Shown here piece after piece: positions 34,860-46,789 of a stretch of 64,000 nt of DNA. The DNA is from Macrotis lagotis. Taxonomy: Eukaryota > Chordata > Mammalia > Peramelemorphia > Peramelidae. The translations under genes and the position numbers were made by a program. The DNA is taken from positions 57,854,766-57,918,765 of the forward strand of contig NC_133658.1 in the NCBI RefSeq assembly GCF_037893015.1, written 5' to 3'. The notes beneath the pieces were generated by a model, which was given only the letters and a program-made list of their open reading frames with translations, searched no databases and was not told the origin of the DNA. Within the stretch, counting starts at the first letter, position 1, and each line of letters starts with the position of its first letter.

Positions 34860-35090
34860 TTGGGTATCTCCCCCTTCCCAGCATCATCAATAGAGTCCAA
34901 AGTCCCACACTACCTTGGGTCACATTACCATATCACATTTCTTCTGTATAGCTTAAGTTGGATGTCCCCAAAGTGCAGTTTTTTTGTTCTTTGAAATTAA
35001 GAATTCTTTCCTATTCTTTCATATTTGTCTCCCTAGCACAATTACAGTGGCTGACACATAGTAGGCACTTAAAGAATCCTTACTGATTTT
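34860..35090 (+). repeat. L2 3' end
   Basis: 'gtctccctagcacaattaca' and 'cacatagtaggcacttaaag' mark the L2 3' end. 35095-35190 is AT-rich. Confidence 0.65.
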
Positions 35091-35384
35091 TCCCATTAAT
35101 GAGATTATTAATCTAATAATATTGATAATAATTCAATAATATGGATCTTTATAATAATTAACAGTGATATAATTTTATTTGTCATATTATTAATAATAGC
35201 TAACATTAATGAAGCACTTTAAGGTTTGCAAAGTACTTTTTCTAAATTATTTCATTTGATGGAGTAATTGATAGAGAAGATAAATTGGGTAGTAGGCACA
35301 TGCAGTCCACCCTAGGGAGAGCCTTAGAAAGACCCTCCCATTTTACTACAAAAAGAATTTATTCCCCCAAATCCTGTTTCCTGT

Positions 35385-35660
35385 TTTATCCTTCAGTTTT
35401 GAAAAAGGCTACAACATTGGGGAGGTGATGCCATGACAAGTACATGGATTAGATTTGAGTGAGGGGGTGCTGTGCTAAGTCATGATGATGATGATTATGG
35501 TGATGTTGATAGTGATGACGAAAGTGATGATGGTGATGGTGGTGGTAATGATGATGATGATGTTGAAAATGAAGAAGGTGATATGATGATGGTGGTAGTG
35601 GTAATGATAATAATGTTACTGCTACTGATGATGATGATGATGATGATGATTATAGGAACA
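35385..35660. repeat. Composite SINE truncated by a (GAT)n array
   Basis: SINE (minus) 'ggaggtgatgccatgacaag' to 'gctgtgctaagtca' at 35481, then imperfect (GAT)n to about 35651. The Asp/Met-rich and Ile/Ser-rich frames are repeat translations. Confidence 0.8.
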
Positions 35661-35949
35661 GCTTGGTGTTTTGTTATGATAGTTTGTCTTTTAAGCAAAC
35701 ACTGAATGTGTCATTATCTCCATTTTATAGCTAAGGAAACTGAGATCTCTAGAGGTCAACTGACCTGCCCAAAGTTCTATCAATAGTAGCTATAACAAAG
35801 CCATGAATCAAACTGAACTCTTAATTCTGAAGCCCCTTCTTTTTTTACTCTCATATTTAGGGGCCTGAAGTCATTAGTTATTTGAGGGATCTTTGGTTAC
35901 AAATGCCAAATGACATATAAATAATCAAAACAACTTCAAAGTTGAAAAG

Positions 35950-36140
35950 GACCCAGAATATCAGAGCTGGAAGGAACTTTAGGACACAGAATGTCAGAGC
36001 TGGTAAGGACCTTAGAACACAGAATGTCAGAGCTGGGAGGGACCTTAGAACACAGATTGCCAGTTAGGATAGATTTTGGAACAGAGAATTTCAAAGGTGG
36101 AGAAATGTCCAGAATGTCAGGCTAAGTCAGGCTAAGACTT
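35950..36140 (+). repeat. 33-bp minisatellite, copy C (best preserved)
   Basis: Three consecutive 33-base units 'cagaatgtcagagctgg' + 'gagggaccttagaaca' with few mismatches, then decayed units. Confidence 0.75.
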
Positions 36141-36429
36141 GATCTCAGTTATATCATTTCATCACTTAAAATTACTTCATTTTCTCAGTTTTTGTTATGT
36201 TAGAAAAGGAGACACAGAGCATTACATAAAGGGTCTGATTTTTAAAGTGATGGTTCATTGAATGAAGCAATCAGTCAATCTAGTCCAACCTCCTTGTTTT
36301 TTAGATGAAAATTTTCAGTTAGTCCTTGGCAGAGCTAGGACTAGACTGTGAGTCTCCTGAATGTTTGGCTCATGCTCTTTCCACCACATCATCATGCCTT
36401 GATGCCTCTACAGTCTAACCACTGGCATC

Positions 36430-36725
36430 AGCCTCAGGCAGAAATCAATCAATCAACAACTTATTTATTAAATGTCTCTTATGTGCCAGCATTCTGCTAA
36501 GTCTGAGAAAAGAAAGCAAGGCACAAACCTGCCCTCACAGAGCTTGCATTCTAACAAGGAAGAGAGCATGTAAATAATCACATGTATTCAAGACATGGTT
36601 AGAAGAAATAGAATGCAATTTGGAGAGGATAGAGTTGGGCAGAAAAATGCAACTTGAATCCCCAAGGAGATAAGGGAAACCGAGACAGGGGTGAGAAGGT
36701 AGAGCATTCCAGACTTGAGGTTAAC
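36430..36725 (-). repeat. Antisense L2 3' end
   Basis: 'atcaacaacttatttattaa', 'ctgccctcacagagcttgca', 'agagcattccagacttgagg'. Confidence 0.7.
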
Positions 36726-36729
36726 CCAT

Positions 36730-39485
36730 GCACAGGCTTGGAGATAGGAGATAGATAGTTATGATTTTACATTTGCAGATACCATATCAGGAAGGAGGAG
36801 GCTGAGGTGAGCCCGAGATTCAGATTTCCAATCCACATTGATCAAGCAAGATCAATCTGGGTTAAATAGCATCTTCCTTCCCTGGTGCTGATTTGGCCCC
36901 AACATGATGATTCCCCATTGGTGAGATGGAGTCAGTTGAGGAGTGGTGAAAAAGGAGATTGGGTTGGATTCCTCTGGAGCCACCACTCCAATGTAACCAG
37001 AAGAAGGCTAGAAGTTTGGGTAAACTTTCTAACTGGCAGTATTGTCTTCACTGAGAAAGATCTTCCAGTGATTAAAAACAACAACCTTTTCCTAGTTGTA
37101 ACTTTTCAACATTAAATTACCAAGACAGTCTTTCTCCTTGCTTGTTGAGACATGAGAACAGTGGTACTAGTTAGAGTTTGTTTGTTTTGGACCTGGCAAG
37201 CTGAGTGATTCCAAATGGAAAGAACCCTCCTAAGTACTTGGAGGGCCAATTTTCAGGCCTATGACATATACTCTATTAACTCTGGCCATTCAGAGGATGA
37301 GGAGTCTGTGGAAAGGGTCATTGTTGAAGGGGCTTCTGGGATGATTAGATCCAGATGGACATTATCTGGAAAGGACTTCTAGAACAGGGTGAATCCAGAC
37401 TTGCATTTAGAAAGGGGAGAGTGAATCTATGGCAAAGGAGAGAGCATTCCAGGTAGAGGAAAAGGACATATGGCAGAGCTGAATGTAGGTAGTCTGTGAG
37501 GCATAGGCTGAAATCTGGTTGAATGGCTAATGGCCATTGAAAGTTGGGCCCACTGGGTAATCCCTGCATTGGGCTTACCTGGATGGTGCAGAGCTGAATA
37601 GGTAAGACTGGACAGAGTTCATTGAGGCCTGTGCCTCATGACCTTGCATGCGGGACTTCTGGAAAGGAGGAAGGAAATGACTGCAAGGGAGATCATCTGT
37701 GGAAAAAAGAGATTGTGGGGAGAGATGTTTCTATTTGGTTGTAGAGCAAAAATGTCGACTTCTGGCTAGAATGTCCTTCATTTGAGAGAGTGGGAAGACC
37801 ACAAAGAACAATCTTCTTTTATACAGACAGTAGCAAGGTATAGTGCTCAAGGAGTGGTTAAATGAATGGAAAAGCATTTATTGAGCATCTACTATAGGCC
37901 AGGCTCTGTGATAGGTCCTGAGGATACAAATATAAAAGTGTATATATATACCTTTTATAACCTCAGAGAGCTTACATTCTAATAGTGACAGCACATAGAT
38001 GGGAGGGGTTACCAGGAAAGGGAGTTTTTTCACTTGGACAGCATAGGGATTGTGGAGCATAATATTCTCCTAGATATATAACCCTGGCCAGGTTATTTGT
38101 CTTCTCTGGATCTCAGTTTCCTCATCAGTAAAATGAGATTGGACTAAATGGTCTCTAAAGTTCTTTCCAATTCTAAATTGATGATCCTATTTAATGGAAC
38201 CTAGGAAAAAGACAGGGTGGAAGGATGTTTGAAATAAGGAAAGGAGATGTCAATAATTTTTGAGAATGCTTGGTTTTATTTCTCATTTCATTGTTAATGT
38301 AGGGCAGGTCATGGGTTACCCAGGGGTAATCCCCTCCCCTGCTCTTCACTCAGGTTGAAGAGATGCTTCAACATAAAGATTATCCATCAACTAATATTGA
38401 AAGTGCTTGCTTCCTGGCTCTGTGATTGGAGAGATGATCAGTATGAGAGAGGTTGTGAAAGTATAATTAACAAGACTTAGCCACGGGTTAAATATGGAAA
38501 GTGATTGAGATGAAGAGTTAAGGATGGCCCCAAGGTTGTAATTTTGTGTGAGAGGAAGAATGATGGTTCCCCCAACACCAATAGAGAAATTTGGAAGAGG
38601 GATGGGGTGGAATATAATGAGTTTTACTGAGCTTGAGCTACCCATGGGACATCCAGGTAGAGATTACAAATGCTCAGTAGGCAAGTGGTGATGAGAGACC
38701 AGAGTTCAGAAGATTAGAATCAAGAAAATTATATGATTTCAACCAAAGTCCCTTCTGACTCCAAATCTAATGGTTTTTCCAGTATTCTGAATTGCCTGAA
38801 TGAATGATTCTGATGATGGTTAAGTCTTGTTATATAGGTAATGTCCCAGAAAACAACCTTTTCCTATAATTCACTTCTCCTTTCCAAACTGAAAGAATTC
38901 CTTGAAAGGTTGACTGATATAATAGAAAGTGGAATGGATTCAAATTCAAGAGATCTGGATTCAAGTCTTAAATCTGGCCTCTGACATGTCATTTCATTTC
39001 TCTCTTTGTTGTTCAATTCTTTTCAGTGGTGTTCATCACTTTATGATTCATTTCTCTCTGCTGTTCAGTTTGTTTCAGTCATATCTGACTGTGGCCCCAT
39101 TTGGTGTTTTCTTGGCAAACTGGAGTGGTTTGCTATTTCGTTCTCCAGCTCATTTCCCAGATGGGAAAATTGAGGCAAATTTCCCAGGGTCAACAGCTAA
39201 TAAGTATCTGAGACCCTATTTTAACTCAAGAAGATGGGTCTTCCTGATTCCAATCCCAAGAATCTATCCTCTACCACCTAGTTGCCCCTCTGGGATAGGT
39301 GACTTGAATTCAAAGGCTACTTCAATCACCTGATAGCTGCGTGATCAGGACAAGTCCCTTGACTTCCCTCTGCCTCAGTTTCCTCATCTATAGAATGAAA
39401 ACAGTAATAGCACCTAGCTCATTGTTGAGAGGCTAACTTATGGAAAGTGCTTTCTAAATCTTAAATGCTACCTATTATTACCCTT
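36730..39485. repeat. Unique DNA interspersed with L2 (minus), MIR and MAR1
   Basis: 36760-37300 shows no repeat. Antisense L2 at 37320-37500, 37865-38030 and 38390-38700 (last one ORF2-derived). MIR (plus) at 38070-38190. MAR1 (minus) at 39050-39285. THER1 (plus) at 39290-39482. Confidence 0.55.
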
Positions 39486-39789
39486 TGTGACTAGCTAGTC
39501 CTGAGCCAGATACATAATAAGCCCTTAATACATGAATTGAATGGAATATGATTGGTGGCCTCAACCCACAGAAAAGAACCCCTTTTTTGCTGGAATGGGA
39601 AGGAAGGCTTTGAGGAGGACTCTCCAGGGGTGCAGAGAGCTCCTGCTCCTTAGCCAAGGCTCTGGTGCATTCTATCCCCAATTCTCTCAGCTCTTTTCAA
39701 AAAGCCTCGCTCCACAGGCCCCTGGGGGAGGGCCTGGAAATATCAGTGGCCTGGGTTGAGGCCCTCATTTGGGCCCATTATCCCCCGAG

Positions 39790-40110
39790 ACTGGCCAACC
39801 TTCCCTCAGGTCTCTTTTGTACAGCACTTCCGGGCTGGCTGGGAGCTGCTCTGAGCCTGGGACTAATGAGTGACTCACGCCTCCCCACTGCCATTAATTG
39901 CAGATGGGAGAATGACGGCTGAGCTCCGATAAAGTCCCAGCAGGAACTGAAGGGTTAGGCAGTTTCTCCAACAAAAGAAAACAGGAGGAGGCCTTTTCAC
40001 TGCAGCCTAAACACTCCAAAGGCCTTTCATTTTCTGTGCAGACTTGCAAGCCTATTCAAAGGAGAGAGGGAGAAAAACCACCTAGGTAACATGGAGGCGA
40101 ACAACAGTCT
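39790..40110. promoter_or_regulatory. Apparently unique block with AP-1 and homeodomain motifs
   Basis: Repeat-free sequence containing a perfect AP-1 site TGACTCA (39871-39877), an ATTAATTG homeodomain-type site (39893-39900) and a GATAA a little further on. Mixed composition and the absence of repeats make it a candidate conserved non-coding element. No coding frame with splice sites was seen. Function is inferred only. Confidence 0.35.
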
Positions 40111-41250
40111 CAGAAAATGAGTGGTGGGCGGCTCCTTGCCTTTCTGCGAGCACCCCGGGCCTGGGTCCAGTTTTTCAAAAGGAAAAAAAACTCTAAACTA
40201 TCCCTCTGTTCAAAATAAGAAGCTGCCAGGAGCTTGGGCCCTGCAAGGTCTGGATAGGAGGGCCAGGGGTTGGGGGGGAAGGGTCTGGAAAGGGGAAGCT
40301 TATATTGGACCCTAGTGATTCTCTAACAGTCCATCCCAAGTTTAGGGCCTCCAGTTTATTAACCCTTAGAGGAAACATGGCTGGTGCCTTGCTAGGAGAG
40401 CTGATCGTGGTGAAGTCTTGAATAGGTTCATATCTGGGTGGACTGGGAAAAGATGGTAGGGTTGGCATCAGAGGACATGAATGGATGGATGAATGAATGA
40501 AAAAACATGTATTAAAGGCATCCCATGTACAAAACCTTGTGCTAAGTGCTGAGGATAGCAGCAGAAACATAAGCCAGTCCTTGTTCCCAAGGAGTTTACA
40601 TTTTGAGAAAGGAGACAATACATATGGAAGATTTCAGCTGCAAGTCAGATAGAAAGTCCTGAAGGGGCAAAGCAGATGGCAATGCAATGCCTCTTCCTAA
40701 ATGTCATTTTCCCTGATAAAATCCTATCAATTTCTGATGAGGAACCATTTGATGGTGCCAAGGATATTGTCAGACAAGAAGACTTCTCTCTGGGTCTTCA
40801 GTAGCTGTAGCCCTTCCCCAGATGCTTCCCAGAATCACGGGGAAGGACTTCCAGCCCTACTATTCCCAAGACTCTTAGGTTCAGGGTCCTGGCTGCTGTC
40901 CCCATCAGCATTGGACAAGGAGATGCTAGGTTAACTTGTCTGGTATGTGCTGCCTCCTGTCCTTCCCTGAGGCTGTCTTGTTTGCTACTTCAGCTTAGTT
41001 GGTTTGTCTGCTCTATATGTGACAGTTGGTTGGCAGCTGGTTGGGATGGTTTCCCCTTTCTCCATAGGAGCTGCTTCCCTAGATGAGGGCTGAACCCTGA
41101 GCAAGACAATGATTGGGGAGGTGCTGCCACTCCCAGGGTTCTTCTGCCTACTTGCCTGCTGTGGTCAGCAATAGCTGCTGATGTGGAAAGGAAGATGGGC
41201 CCCTTCTCCACAATATCTACCACTTACTACCCTTTGAATTGGGGGAAAGG
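40110..41250. other. Mostly unique DNA with one antisense L2
   Basis: Antisense L2 end at 40490-40680 ('cttgttcccaaggagtttac'). 40690-41250 is repeat-poor, with open frames but no splice-site pairs. Confidence 0.45.
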
Positions 41251-41481
41251 ATTTCCTCTCTGGGTCTCAACTTCTTCTGCTTTAAAATGACGGTACTGGA
41301 CTTGAGTCCAATAATCATTTATAATTACTAACGTTTTATATAAGGTGTTCAGGTTTATAACCATTCTACATATGTTATCTTATTCTATCATACAACATCC
41401 CTGGGAATATCTCCATATTACAGATGAGGAAACTGAGGCAGACAGATTTGTATTAAGACTTTCATTTCTTTAAACCTAATT

Positions 41482-41483
<2 letters not shown>

Positions 41484-41548
<65 letters not shown>

Positions 41549-41695
41549 CCTCCCGCTCTGGCAAGGGAGTGGGGTTAAGTAATTTGCCCAAGGTGACACG
41601 GCTAAGTAAATACTAAGTGTCTGAGGCCAGATTTGAACTCAGTTTCTCCTGACTCCAGGGCCAATTCTCTATCCATTTCACCAATAAGCTGCAAT
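41484..41695 (-). repeat. tRNA-derived SINE with (CT)n array at its tail
   Basis: (CT)n at 41484-41544 runs into the SINE tail 'gcaagggagtggggttaag'. Head at right 'tttcaccaataagctgc'. Confidence 0.75.
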
Positions 41696-41824
41696 TATTA
41701 TGACTATTTGCAGTTTAGCATGATTAGATGCAATTAATCTGACAACACAAAGACAAAACTAGAATATAATTCTGTTCTCAAGTAGCTCACTGTCTACTGA
41801 AATAACTCTCCAAAGCTCCTTTCA

Positions 41825-42995
41825 GTTTGTTATTGTTCATCCTTCATTCCTGAAGAGGACCAACCTGTGTGTGACTTGTGAGTGAATTGGGTTTAAGTGA
41901 GGCAGAGCTGCAGTGTCATCAGCCTCACTCTTTCCTCCAGTCACTGGGGTCGGGTGGCAGAACAAGAATCAAGATGACCGGCAATGGTCCCTCTAGCTTG
42001 AAGTCTAAAATAGCTAACCCCAAAGACTTCTCCCTACCAATTCTATTTGTCTATCCTCTGTCACCTATCTTCTAATCTATTGTCTACCTTCTGTAATCTT
42101 TCTATATAGATTTCTATCTATTTCCTATCTATAATTCTTTTTATATATCTTCATCATCTTTCTACCAACCTATCTACATGTGTATTGGTGTATACACGCA
42201 GAAATGACAACTGCTATTGTTACTTTCGGATACTGATCCAGGAGACCTGAGTTCTAGTTCAGTCACTGGCAGTAATAATAATAGTAGCAAGAACAAAAAC
42301 TAATAATGACAGCTAGCATTTCTGTTGCACATTATCCGTGTCTTCTCATTTGCTCCTCACGGCTCTCTGAGAGGGTGGTGCTATTACTGTCCTTATTTTA
42401 CAAATTGAGGAAACTGAGGCGGAAAGGCTGTCTTCCTTGCTCAGTGCCATGAAGTCTGTAGGTTTCTGAGGGAAGTGACCGAGTCCAGGTTTTCCAGTTC
42501 TAGACTTGGTCAGGACCTGGGATTTCATCAAGGCAGGGAGCTCCTCATGAAGAAGCCCTTCACCGGTGCAGATCCACAAATGATCTTCAGATTAGGGCTT
42601 TGAGGGGATGTGAGTCCTTGAGAGGCAAAAAGCCAGTTTGTATCAGAAGTCAGGCTTGAACTCCCATGACTATGAGGACAGCTTTCTGTACCCAATTACC
42701 AATCCCTCCCTAGTCCTGTTCTACTAATGGGGAAGCTGAAGGTCTGAGAAGGTTGCTTGCCCAACAACTTGTTGTTCTGGCCCTTTTTGGTTGTTTCTGA
42801 CTCTTCCTAACCCCATTTGGGATTCTCTTTATTGGAGATACTGGAAGGGTTCCCAATTTCCACTCCAGGTCATTTGATAGATGAGGAAACTGAGGCAAAC
42901 AGGGTGGAGTGACTTGCCAAAGGTCACACAGCTACTAAGCGTCTGAGGTCAGATTTAAACGCAGGAAGATGAATCTCCCTGATTCCAGGGCCAGT
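41825..42995. repeat. Composite SINE, MIR and MAR1 fragments
   Basis: Composite SINE (minus) at 41830-42000, TCTA/TATC-rich DNA at 42050-42170, antisense MIR at 42310-42460, antisense MAR1 at 42768-42995. Confidence 0.6.
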
Positions 42996-42999
42996 TACA

Positions 43000-43770
43000 C
43001 CTCACAGCTAAGCAGGAATAGTTAAAGATTTTGAATCTAGGTTTTTTTTTTTTTAACTTCAACTCTGTCATTCACTACATGAAAAATGCCGGGAGCTTTT
43101 CAATTGTGATTTCAGATTCAATCTATTAAAAAATTGAAGGAGTGTCCTAGTAAGTAACTGAGGCAGGTCCTCAAACCTAACATTTAAACCATTGAAGCAC
43201 CTACTGACAATTGCTATGACTATTTTGAGTCCCTGGAGCATCCTTCCCAGAGACCAGAGGTGCAGTTTAGATGCTTATGTAGCTGAGGCCACTAGAGGAA
43301 GCAGAATCTCCTAAACAGCTGTGAGGCTGAGCAATGTCCCTTATTCTTCCAGAAATGAGAATCCTTGCCTCATCTTCTGAACTCTCTGGCACCCTTTATC
43401 TCAGATTCCTTTAAGGATCAGATTTCCTAGGTTAAATACCTAAAGACCTGGTAGAGAGAGTCTCATGCCCCCTGCTGGCGGTAGAAAACAAGGCATCGAA
43501 TTTAGAACTGAGGAGGACCTTAGAGGTATCCCACTTCAACATCCTTTTGATATTAACGAATTGATGGAAGCCCAGAGAGAGGAAATGACTTGTTGTCAAT
43601 GCCACGTCTGTGGAGTAGAGCACCTGGGAGAACCCCAACACCTGCTTCTGAATCTACAGTTCTTTGCATTTCTATGCCACCTTATTCCCCTGCTGTCAGT
43701 GCTCTGTGTGGAAAACTGCGTGGAGGACTGACTGAAGGAGAGGGGGGTCAGGGACAATGCTGGTTATGAT
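43000..43770. other. Unclassified DNA with an L3/MIR relic
   Basis: L3/MIR-like (minus) at 43485-43610. No exon found. Confidence 0.4.
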
Positions 43771-43776
43771 GGGAGG

Positions 43777-43780
43777 AGCG

Positions 43781-43850
<70 letters not shown>

Positions 43851-44475
43851 CAATAGCAGTCAAAGAAGAAGGAGGAGGAGGAGGAGGAGCAGCAGTAACA
43901 GTGGCAGCACTTGTAGTAGTGATGGAGGTAGTAGCAATAGCAATAGCAAAAGAAGAAGGAGGAGGAAGAAGAAGAAGAAGAAGAAGAAAAGAAAGAAGAA
44001 AAAGAAGGAGGAGGAGGAGGAGGAGAAGGAGAAGCCTCAGTAACAGTGGCAGCAGTTGTAGTAGTGATGGAGGTGGTAGTAGTAGTAGCAATAGCAGAAG
44101 GAGGAGGAGGAGGAGGAGGAAGAAGAAGAAGAAGAAGAAGAAGAAGAAGAAAAGAAAGAAGAAAAAGAAGGAGGAGGAGGAGGAGGAGAAGGAGAAGCCT
44201 CAGTAACAGTGGCAGCAGTTGTAGTAGTGATGGAGGTGGTAGTAGTAGTAGCAATAGCAGAAGGAGGAGGAGGAGGAGGAGGAAGAAGAAGAAGAAGAAG
44301 AAGAAGAAGAAGAAGAAGAAGAAGAAGAAGAAAAGAAAGAAGAAAAAGGAGGAGGAGGAGGAGAAGAAGAAGCCTCAGTAACAGTGGCAGCAGTTGTAGT
44401 AGTAATGGAGGTGGTAGCAGTAGTAGTAGTAGTAGTAGTAGTAGCAGCAGCAACAACAGCAGCAAGCAGTAGTAA
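43777..44475. repeat. Higher-order trinucleotide array (AGC/AGT/GGA/GAA)
   Basis: About 700 bases of trinucleotide motifs. A block beginning 'agtaacagtggcagca' recurs at 43893, 44039, 44202 and 44377 (spacings 146, 163 and 175). Each copy is followed by AGT, then GGA, then GAA runs. Six frames are open because all units are multiples of three. Confidence 0.95.
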
Positions 44476-44726
44476 CATGTCTACTGTGTATTATGGCTTG
44501 TTTCATACGGTAGACTTTTATTTTTGTCCTTTTACAGGAGAATAAATATAAAAGGTAAAATGGTTTCCCCAAGGTACAGATGGTAGGGTGGTAGGGTGAT
44601 TGAGGTGATCAGGTTTTGGAACACAGCTGCTTCAGACGACAAACTCAGATGATAAGATGGGATGAGAGCAATGAAATGAAAAAAAAGAGAGCTCTCAGTA
44701 AACCTATATTGAAAGCTATAAGTAGA

Positions 44727-44728
<2 letters not shown>

Positions 44729-44760
<32 letters not shown>
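44729..44760. repeat. (GT)n microsatellite
   Basis: Perfect GT run of about 16 units. Confidence 0.95.
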
Positions 44761-44762
<2 letters not shown>

Positions 44763-44799
44763 AGAGGGAAGCAGAGAGATTCAGAGAGAGATGACACAA

Positions 44800-45420
44800 A
44801 GTAATTAGGAGAGCATAGGATTGGTTCACATGTTGTCTACCTCTCTGGAAGGTAATTCCTTGAGAGTAGGGATTGTTTATGGTGTTGGGGGAGATGGGCC
44901 CAGACAAGCCCTGTGGTTGGCAGATGGGTGATTAATAAATGCTTGTTTATTGATTACTGGAAAGAGATTTAGTTCAAAGGGTCAGTGGAATAGCTCACTT
45001 CCTTGGCTTTTTTTTTTTGTTTTCTCTGCCCAAATGAGGGTGGGGGTGCTGTCCAGAGGCTCCCTCTTCTTGCCCCTGCCCCTTTCTTCCTGTTTGGGGC
45101 TGACCTCTGCAGGCAGAATGAAGAGCTCTGAACAGTAAAGGCAGGGGGCCGGAGTGGGCTTGGAATGGGCCTTTGAACATATTGCCTCCCTGGCTTCCCT
45201 AAGTTAGACAAAATCCCACCATCTGCAAGAAGCCTTTCCCCATTTCCCTTCATGCTAATGCTTTCCCTCTTGTTTATCTCCAAATTATCCTGCAGCTAGT
45301 CTGTTTGTTCCTGCTTGTTTGCATGTGGCCTCCTCTATTAAACTGTGAGCTCCTTGCCTGGGCTTGGTGCGCCCCGGCATCTCTTGGAAACTTGAATAAG
45401 CTTGTTGCTTGATCGATCAT
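44800..45420 (+). repeat. L2 3' ends
   Basis: 44830-44955 ends 'taataaatgcttgtttattg'. 45180-45400 contains 'aaactgtgagctccttgcct'. 44960-45180 between them shows no feature. Confidence 0.6.
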
Positions 45421-45830
45421 CACTTGATCTTTAAAACCAGGGGATGGGACTCCAAGTCCTTTCCACCTCTGATGCTTCATTTCTTAGAAGGACCTAGAGC
45501 CCAAGGACTGAGCAAAGAAAGACACCCCCTCCCGACCCCTCTTTCTCTTCCTTGGAAAGGATTCGGGCTAGCCTGGATGGAGTTCCCCAATGGAGTTGGA
45601 CGGGTGGAGAGAGAACCCCCTCATTTCTCTCACTAAGGCATTTCCTAAGAGTGGCAGGCGAGACCTGGCATAACTAGCTCAGATGGGGAACGTTAGGGGC
45701 TCAACCAAGTCTCCCAGCTAGAGAGGGGAGGGAGAAGCCTAGGATGTGAGCCAAAGCTCATTAAGAATTCCCTTTCAGATGGGGATTAGGAGGGAGCCAG
45801 CTAGCTTGAGTCCTTGGGTTCGGTTATTAA
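45420..45830. other. Unclassified sequence
   Basis: No repeat or exon recognised. Confidence 0.35.
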
Positions 45831-45940
45831 AGAGACCAGGTAAGGTAAACACCAGCCTCTTCCTTTAAAAGCCACACCTGCTAATTAGAGGCCAAGTAAC
45901 TCATTAAAAACAAAGGCACCAGGGAATGCCTGCGAGGGAG
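45830..45940. promoter_or_regulatory. Dense transcription-factor motif cluster
   Basis: In about 75 bases there is a forkhead-type GTAAACA (45845-45851), a CACACCTG E-box/T-box-like site (45873-45880) abutting CTAATTAG (45881-45888), and AACAAAGG of SOX/TCF type (45909-45916). The stretch is repeat-free. This is the arrangement expected of a compact developmental enhancer, but motif density alone is weak proof. Confidence 0.35.
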
Positions 45941-45964
45941 GAAAGCTGGAGGGGTTGTGCAGTG

Positions 45965-46025
45965 AGGAAGGGGAGGGGAGGGGAGGGGGAGCATATGGAT
46001 GTATGCCTGCCTGCCTGCCTGGATA
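45965..46025. repeat. (GGGGA)n and (TGCC)n short tandem runs
   Basis: GGGGA repeats at 45970-45990 (quadruplex-capable) and TGCC repeats at 46004-46020. Confidence 0.85.
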
Positions 46026-46249
46026 CTTGAAAAGGGATGATGAATGGGGCTGGTCTCTTTCAGCCATAGTGGTTTAGGGGATAATCAGCATTTTTCCAGT
46101 GAAGAGCAGCCTACAATCCTGGCGTCTTAGCAACTTCAGTGTCATGGAAAAGAGGTCTGCCTGGGGAGTCAGAAGGAGCCCTGCCCTCGCAGAACTAACC
46201 ACTAGGTTTGATTTAATCATCTGTGAAAAGCTCTGTGGGGTAAGGAAAC

Positions 46250-46780
46250 AGCCTGAGCTAATGGCAATGAACTTGGATTCAACTTCGCATTGGAAGGGTG
46301 CTCAGAAATTGTCCAGTCCTGTCCCTTCTTTTTAACAGATGATGAAGAGACCTGTCCAAGGTCCCACCAAGAAATCAAATTGACTCAGCCAAGCTTTGAA
46401 CCCAAACCAGAGCTCTTACCCAAGCCCACACTCCCTTTTGGCAGGCCAGGAACACTACCCCAGTTCTGCTGGTTCCATTGTGACCTTGGGCAAGCTGCCT
46501 GACCTCCCCTGCCTCAGTTTCCTTCTCCATAAAATGAAGGAATTGGACTCGGTATACATTTCTTTCTCTTCCACTTCTCAATTCAATAATCCTATGACTT
46601 GCAGAAGAGACCTTTTAAAATTTTTTTGTGACCTTGGACAAGCTGCTTGACCTCCCTCTGCCTTAGTTTCCTTCTCTGTAAAATGAAGGATTTGGACTAG
46701 AGGTACATTTGATTCCCTTCCAGTTCTCCATCCAGTAATCCTATGACTTGCATAAGGGGCCTTTTGAAATTCCTTGTGGT
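46250..46780 (+). repeat. L3/MIR relic followed by a 148-bp tandem-duplicated MIR segment
   Basis: 46270-46440 is antisense L3/MIR-like. 'gtgaccttgg' starts near 46480 and again at 46628. The two 148-base units share 'caagctgc', 'tgaagga', 'aatcctatgacttgca' and 'ccttttaaa/ccttttgaaa'. Confidence 0.75.
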
Positions 46781-46789
46781 TTTTAAGGG

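Noticed and set aside
35472..35705. Asp-rich and Ile-rich frames
   Set aside because: Translations of the (GAT)n repeat.
43696..44478. Several overlapping frames with poly-Arg, Lys, Ser or Leu
   Set aside because: All derive from the trinucleotide array, which keeps every frame open.
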